A program made the position numbers and the translations under genes. A stretch of DNA of 5,371 bases from contig RKSA01000076.1 in assembly GCA_007571115.1 (NCBI GenBank), positions 1-5,371 on the forward strand, given 5' to 3'. Source of the DNA: Gammaproteobacteria bacterium. Lineage in GTDB: Bacteria; Pseudomonadota; Gammaproteobacteria; Pseudomonadales; Pseudohongiellaceae. Under the pieces are notes generated by a model. That model searched no databases. It was not told where the DNA came from and worked only from the letters and a program-made list of their open reading frames with translations. This document shows, piece by piece, positions 1-5,371 of the stretch (within the stretch, counting starts at the first letter, position 1; each line of letters begins with the position of its first letter).

Positions 1-99
1 CTGTTGGAAACCGGATTTTTGGAAATCCATTCAACCACTTGGTTCTTGGAAAAACTGCTGCGCGGGCTGGGAGCTTCCTGGGTGCAAGCACTGGAATGA
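1..99 (+). CDS. C-terminal end of an unrecognised protein (partial)
   Basis: Frame 1 is open from the window edge to a TGA at 97-99 and gives 32 residues, beginning LLETGFLEIHSTTWFLEKLL. The pattern, a 'GF-x-hydrophobic' strand followed by an aromatic-rich amphipathic helix, resembles the tail of many class I SAM-dependent methyltransferases, but 32 residues are too few to assign a family. The other two forward frames are also open here (stops near 108 and 125), so the frame choice rests on protein-like composition. The gene would converge on mnmE. The first 60 bases are about 42% G+C, well below mnmE. The start and most of the gene lie outside the window. Confidence 0.35.
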   Translation: MLETGFLEIHSTTWFLEKLLRGLGASWVQALE

Positions 100-181
100 A
101 GTGGCATGACTTTGCCTGATCGCTCGCAGGCGAAATTCCATCCAGAGCTTTTCCCCTGGCAGGCGCGGCTTGTCGACAGTT

Positions 182-249
182 TTTCGGCAGCTTGTTCGCC
201 GCTGTGGGGCTTGCTTGATATTTCCCCACTTTCGGCAGCTTATTTGCCG
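182..249. repeat. Imperfect 20-bp direct repeat pair at the mnmE 3' end
   Basis: Copy 1 (182-201) reads TTTCGGCAGCTTGTTCGCCG and copy 2 (230-249) reads TTTCGGCAGCTTATTTGCCG, an 18/20 match with a 48-bp period. Copy 2 includes the mnmE stop codon (240-242) and its last codons, so copy 1 looks like a slightly diverged duplicate of the mnmE tail placed just downstream. Each copy can fold on itself (CGGCA with TGCCG in copy 2; CGGC with GCCG in copy 1). No long T run follows on either strand, so these are not classical intrinsic terminators. Duplicated gene ends can mark an integration event, but no integrase or element is visible here. Confidence 0.5.
204..229. other. Inverted repeat between convergent genes
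   Basis: GTGGGG (204-209) pairs with CCCCAC (224-229) across a 14-base loop, lying exactly between the two direct-repeat copies. It sits downstream of mnmE on the minus strand and downstream of the partial gene on the plus strand, the usual place for a shared terminator. On the plus strand only TTT follows the stem, and on the minus strand AGCGG follows, so there is no proper U tract. It may be a weak transcript end or an RNA 3'-end stabiliser, or it may be chance. Confidence 0.3.
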
Positions 250-1652
250 ATGCAGAACTTGCCGAAGATTTCGCCGAGCAGCTCGTCGCTCGTGACCTCG
301 CCGGTGATCTTGCCGAGCGCTGCCTGGGCGAGACGCAAGTCTTCTGCGGTCCATTCAAGAGCCGCCTTCGAGGCCATGTTCTCTTGCGCCTTGCGGCATT
401 GCGCGATGGCCTCGTCGACGGCTTCGACATGGCGAGCCCTGGCGGCGAAGGCATCCTCGCCTCCCTCGTAGGCGATCTGCGATTGCAAATGCCTCGACAG
501 CAAGTCGATGCCGACGTTTTCGCGGGCGCTGATCCGCAGCAAGGGGAGCTCGACCGGCCCTGAAAAAACCCGGTTCATTCCCGGAGACAACCCGGACAGG
601 TCGATCTTGTTCCAGATCACGGTGACGCGGCGCAGCAGGGAATCGAAATGCCCGGGATCGCTGGCGCAATCCCGCAGTGGCTGCAGAAGCGAGCGGATCG
701 TTGCCGCCGACACGTTGGCGGGATCGTCGGCGACGAGGGTCGAATCGCAGATGAGCAGCACGAGGTCGGCATTGTCGATGGCCTTCCGGGCGCGCCGCAC
801 TCCTTCCTGCTCGATCTCGTCGTCACTGTCGCGAAGCCCTGCGGTGTCGACGAGTTGCACGGGCAGGCCATCGAGCAGCACGCGGCGCGACACGATGTCC
901 CGGGTCGTTCCGGGGATTGCCGTGACGATGGCTGCGTCGTGCCCTGCCAGGCAATTCATCACGCTCGACTTGCCGGCATTGGGCAGACCGGCAAGCGCAA
1001 CGACAATTCCCTGATTGAGCAGGGTGCCTTGGCGGCACAGCGATCGCGTCTGCTCGAGGTCGGCGAGCGCTTCGGCCAGGCGCTGCTGGAACGATTCGGC
1101 ATCGAGCACCTCGATATCGCTGTCAGAAAAGTCGATCGCGCTTTCGAGCAACACGCGAAACTCGGTCAGCGAGGCCGCCATCGCCCGCAGCTTCCGGGAA
1201 AAATCGCCACTTAGCGAGCGCATTGCCGAACGCGCCGCCTGCCGCGAATCGGCATCGATCAGGTCGGCGATCGCCTCGGCCTGGACGAGGTCGATCTTGC
1301 CGTTGAGGAAAGCGCGTTCGGAAAACTCTCCAGGTCGAGCGAGCCTGGCGCCGAGCGCCAGGGCGCGGTCGCGAAGCATCTCGAGCACGACGCGGCTGCC
1401 GTGGGCGTGCAATTCGAGAACGTCCTCGCCGGTGAAGGAGTTCGGGCCGGGAAACAGCAGCGCGATGCCGCGGTCGATGACCGCGCCTTCGGCGTCGAGA
1501 AAATCGCGGCAATGCGCGTGGCGGGGCTTGAGTCCCGTGCCCACAAGCCGAGCTGCCAGATCGCCCAGGGACTTGCCCGAGATTCGCAGGATGCCGATCC
1601 CTGAGCGGCCCGGCGCCGTGGCGATGGCGCAGATGGCGTGATGATCGTTCAT
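240..1652 (-). CDS. mnmE: tRNA uridine-5-carboxymethylaminomethyl modification GTPase MnmE
   Basis: MnmE (TrmE) works in the cytoplasm with MnmG to add the (carboxymethyl)aminomethyl group to C5 of wobble uridine 34 in certain tRNAs, using a methylene-tetrahydrofolate-derived carbon and GTP hydrolysis. From the ATG at 1652 the product is 470 residues. The N-terminal folate-binding domain begins AICAIATAPGRSGIGILRIS and includes RPGEFSERAFLNGKIDLVQA (107-126). The G domain shows G1 GLPNAGKSS (222-230), G2 PGTTRD (247-252), G3 DTAG (269-272), G4 NKID (348-351) and G5 SAR (375-377). The C-terminus is FCIGK, with the family's conserved cysteine at 467. A GTG at 1667 would add five residues, but the family begins close to MND, so the ATG is preferred; neither start has a clear Shine-Dalgarno. 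The protein is about 16 residues longer than the E. coli one, mainly between G3 and G4. The usual GHGGP stretch reads AHGSR (83-87). It is last in the cluster, 54 bp after yidC. Confidence 0.97.
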   Translation of the reverse strand: MNDHHAICAIATAPGRSGIGILRISGKSLGDLAARLVGTGLKPRHAHCRDFLDAEGAVIDRGIALLFPGPNSFTGEDVLELHAHGSRVVLEMLRDRALALGARLARPGEFSERAFLNGKIDLVQAEAIADLIDADSRQAARSAMRSLSGDFSRKLRAMAASLTEFRVLLESAIDFSDSDIEVLDAESFQQRLAEALADLEQTRSLCRQGTLLNQGIVVALAGLPNAGKSSVMNCLAGHDAAIVTAIPGTTRDIVSRRVLLDGLPVQLVDTAGLRDSDDEIEQEGVRRARKAIDNADLVLLICDSTLVADDPANVSAATIRSLLQPLRDCASDPGHFDSLLRRVTVIWNKIDLSGLSPGMNRVFSGPVELPLLRISARENVGIDLLSRHLQSQIAYEGGEDAFAARARHVEAVDEAIAQCRKAQENMASKAALEWTAEDLRLAQAALGKITGEVTSDELLGEIFGKFCIGK

Positions 1653-1706
1653 GGCATTGATGGGCACGGCCCGGAGCTATCGCTGCGGATGCGTCGCCAT
1701 GCAGGA

Positions 1707-3332
1707 TTAGCGCGAAGCGGCGTATTCGGCATCGATCTTGCGAGTGATATGCCATTGCTGCAGGATGCTCAGCAGCCCGTTGGTCAGCCAGTACAGCACG
1801 AGCCCCGCCGGGAACCAGAGAAACAGCACGGTCATCGCCACCGGCACGAACTTCATGATTCGCGCCTGCATGGGGTCGGCCGGGGCGGGGCTCATTCTCG
1901 TTTGCAGATACATCGTCGCCCCCATGAGCAAGGGAAGGACGAAATAGGGGTCTCGAACCGACAGGTCGCTGATCCAGAGGAAAAACGGTGCGTGGCGCAA
2001 TTCGACGCTTTGCATCAGCACCCAGTACAGGGCGATGAACACCGGCATCTGCAAGAGCAGGGGCAGGCAGCCACCCAGGGGGTTGACCTTTTCCTTCTTG
2101 TACATCTCCATCGTCGCGCGTTGCAGCTTCATCCGGTCGTCGCCGTGGCGCTCCCGCAATTGCTGGATTTTTGGCATCAGGCGGCGCATTCTCGCCATCG
2201 AGCGATACTGGGTTTCGGACAGCTTGTAGAAAATCAGCTTGACGATCAGGGTCAGGGTGATGATCGACATTCCGTAATTGCCGACGAGGGCATTGATCTG
2301 CCGCAGCAGCCAGTAGATCGGTGCGGCGAGAAACCAGAGGAAGCTGTAGTCGACGGTCAGATCGAGCTTGGGAGCGACATCCGCAAGCGAGTACTGGTCC
2401 TTGGGCCCGGCATAGAAGCGCATGCTCGTCGAACCCGAGTCTCCGGGCTGCACCGTCAGCGCGGAGCTTGTGAATTCACCGATGAACTGGCCATTGGCGC
2501 TTCTGCGCAAGCCGTAGCGATGCGTCGATTCAGGGTCGGGAACCCACGCCGAGAGGAAATAGTGCTGGCTGAACCCGAGCCAGCCGCCGGTCTGCTCGAG
2601 TTCCAGCGGCGCGTCGGCGATATCGCCGAAATCGAGTTCCTGGTAGGGATCATCCTCGCTGGTGATGACGTAGCCAAGATACGTTCGCATGAGGCGGTTG
2701 CCGCCGCTCGGGTCGGTGAAGTCGCCCCGCCTGAGCTGGCCGAACGCGTTGCCCTGCCAGACCTGGGGCGAGCGGTTCCTGACCAGAAACGAAACCTCGA
2801 CCAGATAGCTGCTGCGGGTGAAGCCAAAACGCTTGATGACATCGACATCGCCCGGAGTGGACAGGAGAAGATCGACCTCGATGCCTTCGGCACCGTCTTC
2901 GAGGCGATAGTCGTTCGCGGCAGCGCGGTATCGCGCGCGGCCATCGCGGTCGACTCCATTTGGCCCGATCAGGCCGCTCGTGGCAACAAACTCGCGCCCG
3001 GGACCCGATTCGAGCAGGACGAAGGGCTCGTCGGGGGTATCGAGTTCCCGCAGGTATTGCGGTAGCGCCAGATAGACGATATCGCCGCCGGCCGGATCGA
3101 TCGCCAGATCCAGGGTGTCGGTGCGCACGGTCACGAGATCCTCGGCGGGGGCCTCCAGCGGCGCGGGTTCCTCGGTGATGGCGACTTGCTCGGGCAATTG
3201 TGCAGGCAGATCGCTCACCTCCTGCGCCGGGGCTTCGTCGTCGGTGCCCACTGCGGGGGGATAGTCCTGCTGCCAGGCAAGCAGCATCAGGTAGGTGATG
3301 ATCGCCAGCGAGGTATAGAGAAAGTAGCGCAT
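1707..3332 (-). CDS. yidC: Membrane protein insertase YidC
   Basis: YidC (Oxa1/Alb3 family) inserts and folds inner-membrane proteins, alone or with SecYEG. The ATG at 3332 gives 541 residues, close to the E. coli length. Residues 3-20 form an uncleaved N-terminal membrane anchor. An acidic, proline-rich linker (about 22-65) leads to the periplasmic beta domain (about 66-325). The insertase core follows from about 330, with hydrophobic segments near 331-370 (interrupted by a short polar stretch), 424-443, 463-477 and 494-525. Typical sequences are VNPLGGCLPLLLQMPVF (416-432), SVELRHAPFFLWISDLS (442-458) and LFLWFPAGLVLYW (503-515). Lysine 365 occupies the place of E. coli Arg366 in the hydrophilic groove, so the positive charge is kept. 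The frame stays open 43 codons upstream through yidD, but MRYFLYTSLA is the natural signal-anchor start, 10 bp after the yidD stop. No strong Shine-Dalgarno is visible. Periplasmic-domain size points to a Gram-negative bacterium. Confidence 0.98.
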   Translation of the reverse strand: MRYFLYTSLAIITYLMLLAWQQDYPPAVGTDDEAPAQEVSDLPAQLPEQVAITEEPAPLEAPAEDLVTVRTDTLDLAIDPAGGDIVYLALPQYLRELDTPDEPFVLLESGPGREFVATSGLIGPNGVDRDGRARYRAAANDYRLEDGAEGIEVDLLLSTPGDVDVIKRFGFTRSSYLVEVSFLVRNRSPQVWQGNAFGQLRRGDFTDPSGGNRLMRTYLGYVITSEDDPYQELDFGDIADAPLELEQTGGWLGFSQHYFLSAWVPDPESTHRYGLRRSANGQFIGEFTSSALTVQPGDSGSTSMRFYAGPKDQYSLADVAPKLDLTVDYSFLWFLAAPIYWLLRQINALVGNYGMSIITLTLIVKLIFYKLSETQYRSMARMRRLMPKIQQLRERHGDDRMKLQRATMEMYKKEKVNPLGGCLPLLLQMPVFIALYWVLMQSVELRHAPFFLWISDLSVRDPYFVLPLLMGATMYLQTRMSPAPADPMQARIMKFVPVAMTVLFLWFPAGLVLYWLTNGLLSILQQWHITRKIDAEYAASR

Positions 3333-3342
3333 GTATTTCAAG

Positions 3343-3585
3343 TCAGGCCGCTCCGCGCTCTTCGGGTTCGGATCCGGGAACCGGATCGATTCCGCCTTCG
3401 TGCCATGGATGGCAGCGGCAGATTCTCTTGGCGCCGAGCCAGAGTCCCCTGGCCGCACCATGGAGCTGCACGGCTTCGCGAGTGTATTCGGAGCAACTCG
3501 GGTAGAAGCGGCATTGCGTGAACAGGATGCGGCTGGCGAACAACTGATAGCAAACGATCAGCCTGTCGATGACGTATCGGATCAT
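3343..3585 (-). CDS. yidD: Membrane protein insertion efficiency factor YidD
   Basis: This is an 80-residue protein of the YidD (formerly DUF37, haemolysin-like) family, which sits on the inner face of the membrane and aids insertion of YidC-dependent proteins. The N-terminus, MIRYVIDRLIVCYQLFASRI, is the expected amphipathic helix. The family core CRFYPSCSEYTREAVQLHG (25-43) follows, then RGLWLGAKRICRCHPWHEGG (46-65) and a short tail after DPVP (67-70). The clustered cysteines at 25, 31, 56 and 58 are typical. The ATG overlaps the rnpA TGA in the four bases ATGA (3585-3582), which indicates translational coupling and fixes the start. Ten bases separate its stop from yidC. The placement between rnpA and yidC is the standard one. 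Length and all motifs are normal. Confidence 0.96.
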   Translation of the reverse strand: MIRYVIDRLIVCYQLFASRILFTQCRFYPSCSEYTREAVQLHGAARGLWLGAKRICRCHPWHEGGIDPVPGSEPEERGAA

Positions 3586-3974
3586 GGGTTGCGTGGATTT
3601 CCGTTGTTCGGGGTGCTGGTGCGCAATTTTGCCGCAAGACCGTTCCATAAAGCGACTGTCTCGCGATGAATCGCCGCATTTTCGAGCTCGTGGGCGCCTT
3701 TTCGTGCCAATACGACAAGATCGGCGCCGACGAGCCTCGCCCGGTTTCTTCGATAGCTTTCCCGAACGAGCCGTTTGACGCGATTGCGTTGCACCGCAGC
3801 GGGAACGTTCTTGCGCGAAACGACAACGCCAAGCCTCGCTTGGCTTGGCGAACCCGGCAATGCCAGCAAGAGGAAGTGGCGCCGCGAAACCTTGACGCGG
3901 GCTTTGGCGAACACGGCGCGATAGTCGGACGGTCGCAGCAGCCGCGCCGCTCGGGGGAAGCCGAAGGCGGACAT
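3582..3974 (-). CDS. rnpA: Ribonuclease P protein component RnpA
   Basis: RnpA is the small basic protein that binds the RNase P RNA and helps it remove 5' leaders from precursor tRNAs. From the ATG at 3974 it has 130 residues. It begins MSAFGFPRAARLLRPSDYRA, where the phenylalanine and the LLRPSDY stretch match the family's 5'-leader-binding region. The RNR signature lies at RNRVKRLVRESYRRNR (63-78), preceded by RLGVVVSRKNVPAAVQ (47-62), followed by the strand GADLVVLARKGA (83-94). The C-terminal tail after about 118 is short and unstructured-looking. It starts 41 bp after the rpmH stop and overlaps yidD by ATGA. No clear Shine-Dalgarno precedes the ATG. The reading frame stays open upstream right through rpmH, with another ATG at 4181, but homology begins only at 3974. 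Confidence 0.96.
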   Translation of the reverse strand: MSAFGFPRAARLLRPSDYRAVFAKARVKVSRRHFLLLALPGSPSQARLGVVVSRKNVPAAVQRNRVKRLVRESYRRNRARLVGADLVVLARKGAHELENAAIHRETVALWNGLAAKLRTSTPNNGNPRNP

Positions 3975-4015
3975 TGTGGCCGGGTATCGCGCCGCTGGCA
4001 GCGATACGCGCGAAT

Positions 4016-4150
4016 TCAAGCCGAAATGCGCCGACGGCCCTTGGCGCGCCGTCTCGCCAGCACCTGGCGCCCGGCCCGGGTCGCCATGCGGGCCCTGAAG
4101 CCATGCGTTCTGGCGCGCTTGATCCTGCTTGGTTGGAAGGTTCTTTTCAT
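4016..4150 (-). CDS. rpmH: 50S ribosomal protein L34
   Basis: This encodes L34, a small, very basic protein of the large ribosomal subunit that binds 23S rRNA. The 44 residues begin MKRTFQPSRIKRARTHGFRA and continue with the family pattern RMATRAGRQVLARRRAKGR, ending in RRISA, the expected length for proteobacteria. The open frame extends 28 codons further upstream, but MKRTFQPS is the universal L34 start, so the ATG at 4150 is certain. A purine-rich stretch (GGATGCGGGA on the minus strand) lies immediately before the ATG and is too close to be a well-placed Shine-Dalgarno. This is the first gene of the minus-strand cluster, so the operon promoter should lie between 4151 and about 4260. Confidence 0.97.
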   Translation of the reverse strand: MKRTFQPSRIKRARTHGFRARMATRAGRQVLARRRAKGRRRISA

Positions 4151-4205
4151 TCCCGCATCCAAATGTACCGCGCCAAAGCATTGACGCCCAAAGTTCAAGG
4201 CGCGG

Positions 4206-4234
4206 ATAGTAGCGATTTTGTCGGGGCGATGCAA
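4206..4234 (-). promoter_or_regulatory. Candidate sigma-70 promoter for the rpmH operon
   Basis: On the minus strand TTGCAT (4234-4229) is followed after 17 bases by TACTAT (4211-4206). These match TTGACA at 3 of 6 and TATAAT at 4 of 6 positions, with ideal spacing. Transcription would start near 4199, giving a leader of about 48 bases before rpmH. The position is right for a strongly expressed ribosomal operon, but the match is moderate and rests on inspection only. Confidence 0.4.
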
Positions 4235-4262
4235 CGACGAGCACGGTAATTTGCCGCAAACT

Positions 4263-4292
4263 TTGGCGTATCATGTGGCATTCGACTATGAT
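4263..4292 (+). promoter_or_regulatory. Candidate sigma-70 promoter for the methyltransferase gene
   Basis: On the plus strand TTGGCG (4263-4268) is separated by 18 bases from TATGAT (4287-4292), matching the sigma-70 boxes at 4 of 6 and 5 of 6 positions. Transcription would begin near 4299, leaving a leader of roughly 120-130 bases before the methyltransferase. It lies upstream of, and back-to-back with, the rpmH promoter candidate. A second, weaker pair (TTGATT 4368-4373, TATCGA 4390-4395, 16-bp spacer) lies closer to the gene. Confidence 0.35.
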
Positions 4293-4301
4293 TTCGCCCG
4301 T

Positions 4302-4332
4302 CCCCTCGAGCAAGGTCGGTACCGGAGAGGGG
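4302..4332. other. Inverted repeat in the methyltransferase leader
   Basis: CCCCTC (4302-4307) pairs with GAGGGG (4327-4332) across a 19-base loop that itself contains the 8-bp perfect palindrome CGGTACCG (4317-4324). It falls just after the predicted transcription start of the methyltransferase gene. It could be an operator or a leader hairpin affecting methyltransferase expression, which is often controlled in restriction-modification systems. No controller-protein gene is seen in the window, and chance is possible. Confidence 0.25.
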
Positions 4333-4403
4333 CGGCAAGCAATTCAGGCATGAAGCCGCTGAGGGCATTGATTGGGTGTGGGAGCATCGTATCGATGACC
4401 TCC

Positions 4404-4408
4404 GGGAG
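4404..4408 (+). promoter_or_regulatory. Possible ribosome binding site bearing on the methyltransferase start
   Basis: GGGAG at 4404-4408 lies 8 bases before a GTG at 4417, which is in frame with the methyltransferase and would add five residues (VIVED, read as M at the start) ahead of the ATG at 4432. The purines GTGGAAGAT just before the ATG lie too close to it for a normal site. Start choice therefore remains open between GTG 4417 (better ribosome binding site) and ATG 4432 (better start codon). Confidence 0.35.
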
Positions 4409-4431
4409 CTTGGCTTGTGATCGTGGAAGAT

Positions 4432-5371
4432 ATGGCGACTAATCTCGAGTCGCGGCGACTGGCCTTGCAAGATCGGCTTGACGCCAGGAAAGACGCGGCA
4501 GCGCGCAATCGCATGGGACAGTTTTCGACGCCGAGCAAATTGGCTGTCGACATGCTGCGCTACGCTGGCGACTGTTTGCGAGAAAATGAAAAAGTGCGCT
4601 TCATCGATCCGGCACTTGGAACCGGCGCGTTCTATTCGGCCTTGCTCGAAGCGATTCCTGAAAGCTGCATCGATGCAGCGGTCGGCTATGAAATCGACCG
4701 CCACTATGGCGATCCGGCGGTCGAATTGTGGCAAGGAGCAGGGCTGGAGATTCGGCTCGCCGATTTTGCCGAAGCCGAACCGCCGGCGGCTAGGGAAAGA
4801 TTCAACTTGCTCATCTGCAACCCGCCGTATGTGCGTCACCATCATATCGCCAGCGAGCGGAAGCTGCGCTTGCAGTCGCTGGTCAAGAATGCTAGTGGTT
4901 GCGACTTGAACGGTTTGTCTGGGCTTTATTGTCATTTCCTGGGTTTGAGCCATGCCTGGATGGCAGAGGGAGGGCTGGCGGGCTGGCTGATTCCCAGCGA
5001 GTTCATGGATGTCAATTACGGCAAGCCGGTCAAGCGCTATCTGCTCGAAGAGGTTTCGCTCTTGCATGTGCATCGTTTTGATCCGAACGACTCGCAGTTC
5101 CGCGATGCTCTCGTGTCTTCTGCCATTGTATGGATACGCAATGAAAAACCCAGGGATGGCCACGAAATTCGATTCACTTTTGGTGGAACATTGCATGAGC
5201 CGAAGCTGGAAAGACTGGTGCCTTCTGCAACACTTCTCCGCGAGTCAAAATGGACTCGCTACCCGGCAAAAGAAGATTCACCAGCCGCCGATGTGCCAGT
5301 GCTGGGAGACTTTTTCCAGATCAAGCGAGGCTTGGCCACGGGCAACAACAAGTTTTTCATTCTATCGGCAG
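4432..5371 (+). CDS. N6-adenine DNA methyltransferase, Eco57I-like (partial, runs off the window)
   Basis: The product should transfer a methyl group from S-adenosylmethionine to N6 of adenine in a specific DNA sequence. The first 313 residues are present with no stop before the edge. Visible in order are: a polar helix (about 5-27); GQFSTP (29-34), the usual entry to this class; SAM-binding motif I, DPALGTGAF (59-67); an acidic residue at the end of the next strand (GYEID, 85-89); D111 in LADF; the catalytic motif IV NPPY (130-133); and GWLIPSEFMDVNYGKPVKRY (184-203), typical of the Eco57I-like group. DFFQIKRGLATGNNKFFIL (293-311) marks the start of the target-recognition region, most of which is missing. 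All catalytic elements look intact. Sampled lines are about 47-65% G+C, lower than the core genes. Adjacent placement divergent from rpmH, and the missing 3' flank, leave open whether a restriction enzyme follows (type II), whether it is a fused type IIG enzyme, or whether it is solitary. Confidence 0.9.
   Translation, partial: MATNLESRRLALQDRLDARKDAAARNRMGQFSTPSKLAVDMLRYAGDCLRENEKVRFIDPALGTGAFYSALLEAIPESCIDAAVGYEIDRHYGDPAVELWQGAGLEIRLADFAEAEPPAARERFNLLICNPPYVRHHHIASERKLRLQSLVKNASGCDLNGLSGLYCHFLGLSHAWMAEGGLAGWLIPSEFMDVNYGKPVKRYLLEEVSLLHVHRFDPNDSQFRDALVSSAIVWIRNEKPRDGHEIRFTFGGTLHEPKLERLVPSATLLRESKWTRYPAKEDSPAADVPVLGDFFQIKRGLATGNNKFFILSA

Noticed and set aside
100..239. Intrinsic terminator for mnmE or the convergent gene
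   Set aside because: The stems are short and no run of four or more T follows any of them on the relevant strand, so only a weak stem-loop is recorded.
106..471. Plus-strand open frame of 121 codons starting MTLPDRSQAKFHPELFPWQA, with a helicase-like 'FPWQ' stretch
   Set aside because: Two thirds of it is antisense to mnmE, the free part is only 44 codons, and no family could be recognised; the resemblance is too short to support a gene.
1638..3065. Plus-strand open frame of 475 codons opposite yidC
   Set aside because: It is antisense to a complete, well-conserved yidC, is rich in H, Q, R and G, and has no recognisable domain; this is a typical shadow frame in high-G+C DNA.
4151..4431. Possible replication origin (DnaA boxes) upstream of rpmH
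   Set aside because: No TTATCCACA-like sequence or its complement, and no AT-rich repeat cluster; near matches such as TGTGGCATT differ at several positions.
4195..5196. Minus-strand open frame of 333 codons opposite the methyltransferase
   Set aside because: The plus strand encodes an unmistakable methyltransferase with ordered motifs over the same bases; the antisense frame shows no family signature.
1..5371. CRISPR arrays, tRNA genes or insertion sequences
   Set aside because: No regularly spaced repeats beyond the single repeat pair, no cloverleaf-like tRNA sequence, and no transposase or terminal inverted repeats were seen.

Overview
The window carries the conserved proteobacterial cluster rpmH-rnpA-yidD-yidC-mnmE, complete and all on the minus strand (about 4150 down to 240). 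It is flanked on the right by a plus-strand DNA adenine methyltransferase that runs off the window, and on the left by the last 32 codons of an unrecognised plus-strand gene. The 541-residue YidC has a large periplasmic domain, and L34, RnpA and MnmE are all of proteobacterial type. Together with a G+C content of about 65-70% in hand-counted stretches of the cluster, this suggests a beta- or gammaproteobacterium. I cannot name a genus.

Layout. Positions 1-99 are a gene end on the plus strand, convergent with mnmE. Positions 100-239 are non-coding and hold an imperfect 20-bp direct repeat that brackets a short inverted repeat; the second copy runs over the mnmE stop codon. Then, reading right to left on the minus strand: rpmH (ribosomal protein L34), rnpA (RNase P protein), yidD (membrane insertion factor, overlapping rnpA by ATGA), yidC (membrane insertase, 10 bp after yidD) and mnmE (tRNA wobble-uridine GTPase, 54 bp after yidC). 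The spacing fits one operon read from a promoter just upstream of rpmH. Positions 4151-4431 are a divergent intergenic region with a candidate promoter in each direction. From about 4432 to the window edge is the methyltransferase.

Biology. The five core genes join ribosome assembly (L34), tRNA 5' maturation (RnpA), tRNA wobble modification (MnmE) and membrane protein insertion (YidD, YidC). This block normally sits beside dnaA and the replication origin, with dnaA divergent from rpmH. Here the divergent slot holds a methyltransferase of the Eco57I-like N6-adenine class, and I see no DnaA-box cluster. The methyltransferase is lower in G+C (about 47-65% in sampled lines) than the core genes. 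It is probably the first gene of a restriction-modification or related defence module placed next to the core operon, with any partner beyond position 5371. I found no convincing new system inside the window; the methyltransferase edge is the place to extend.
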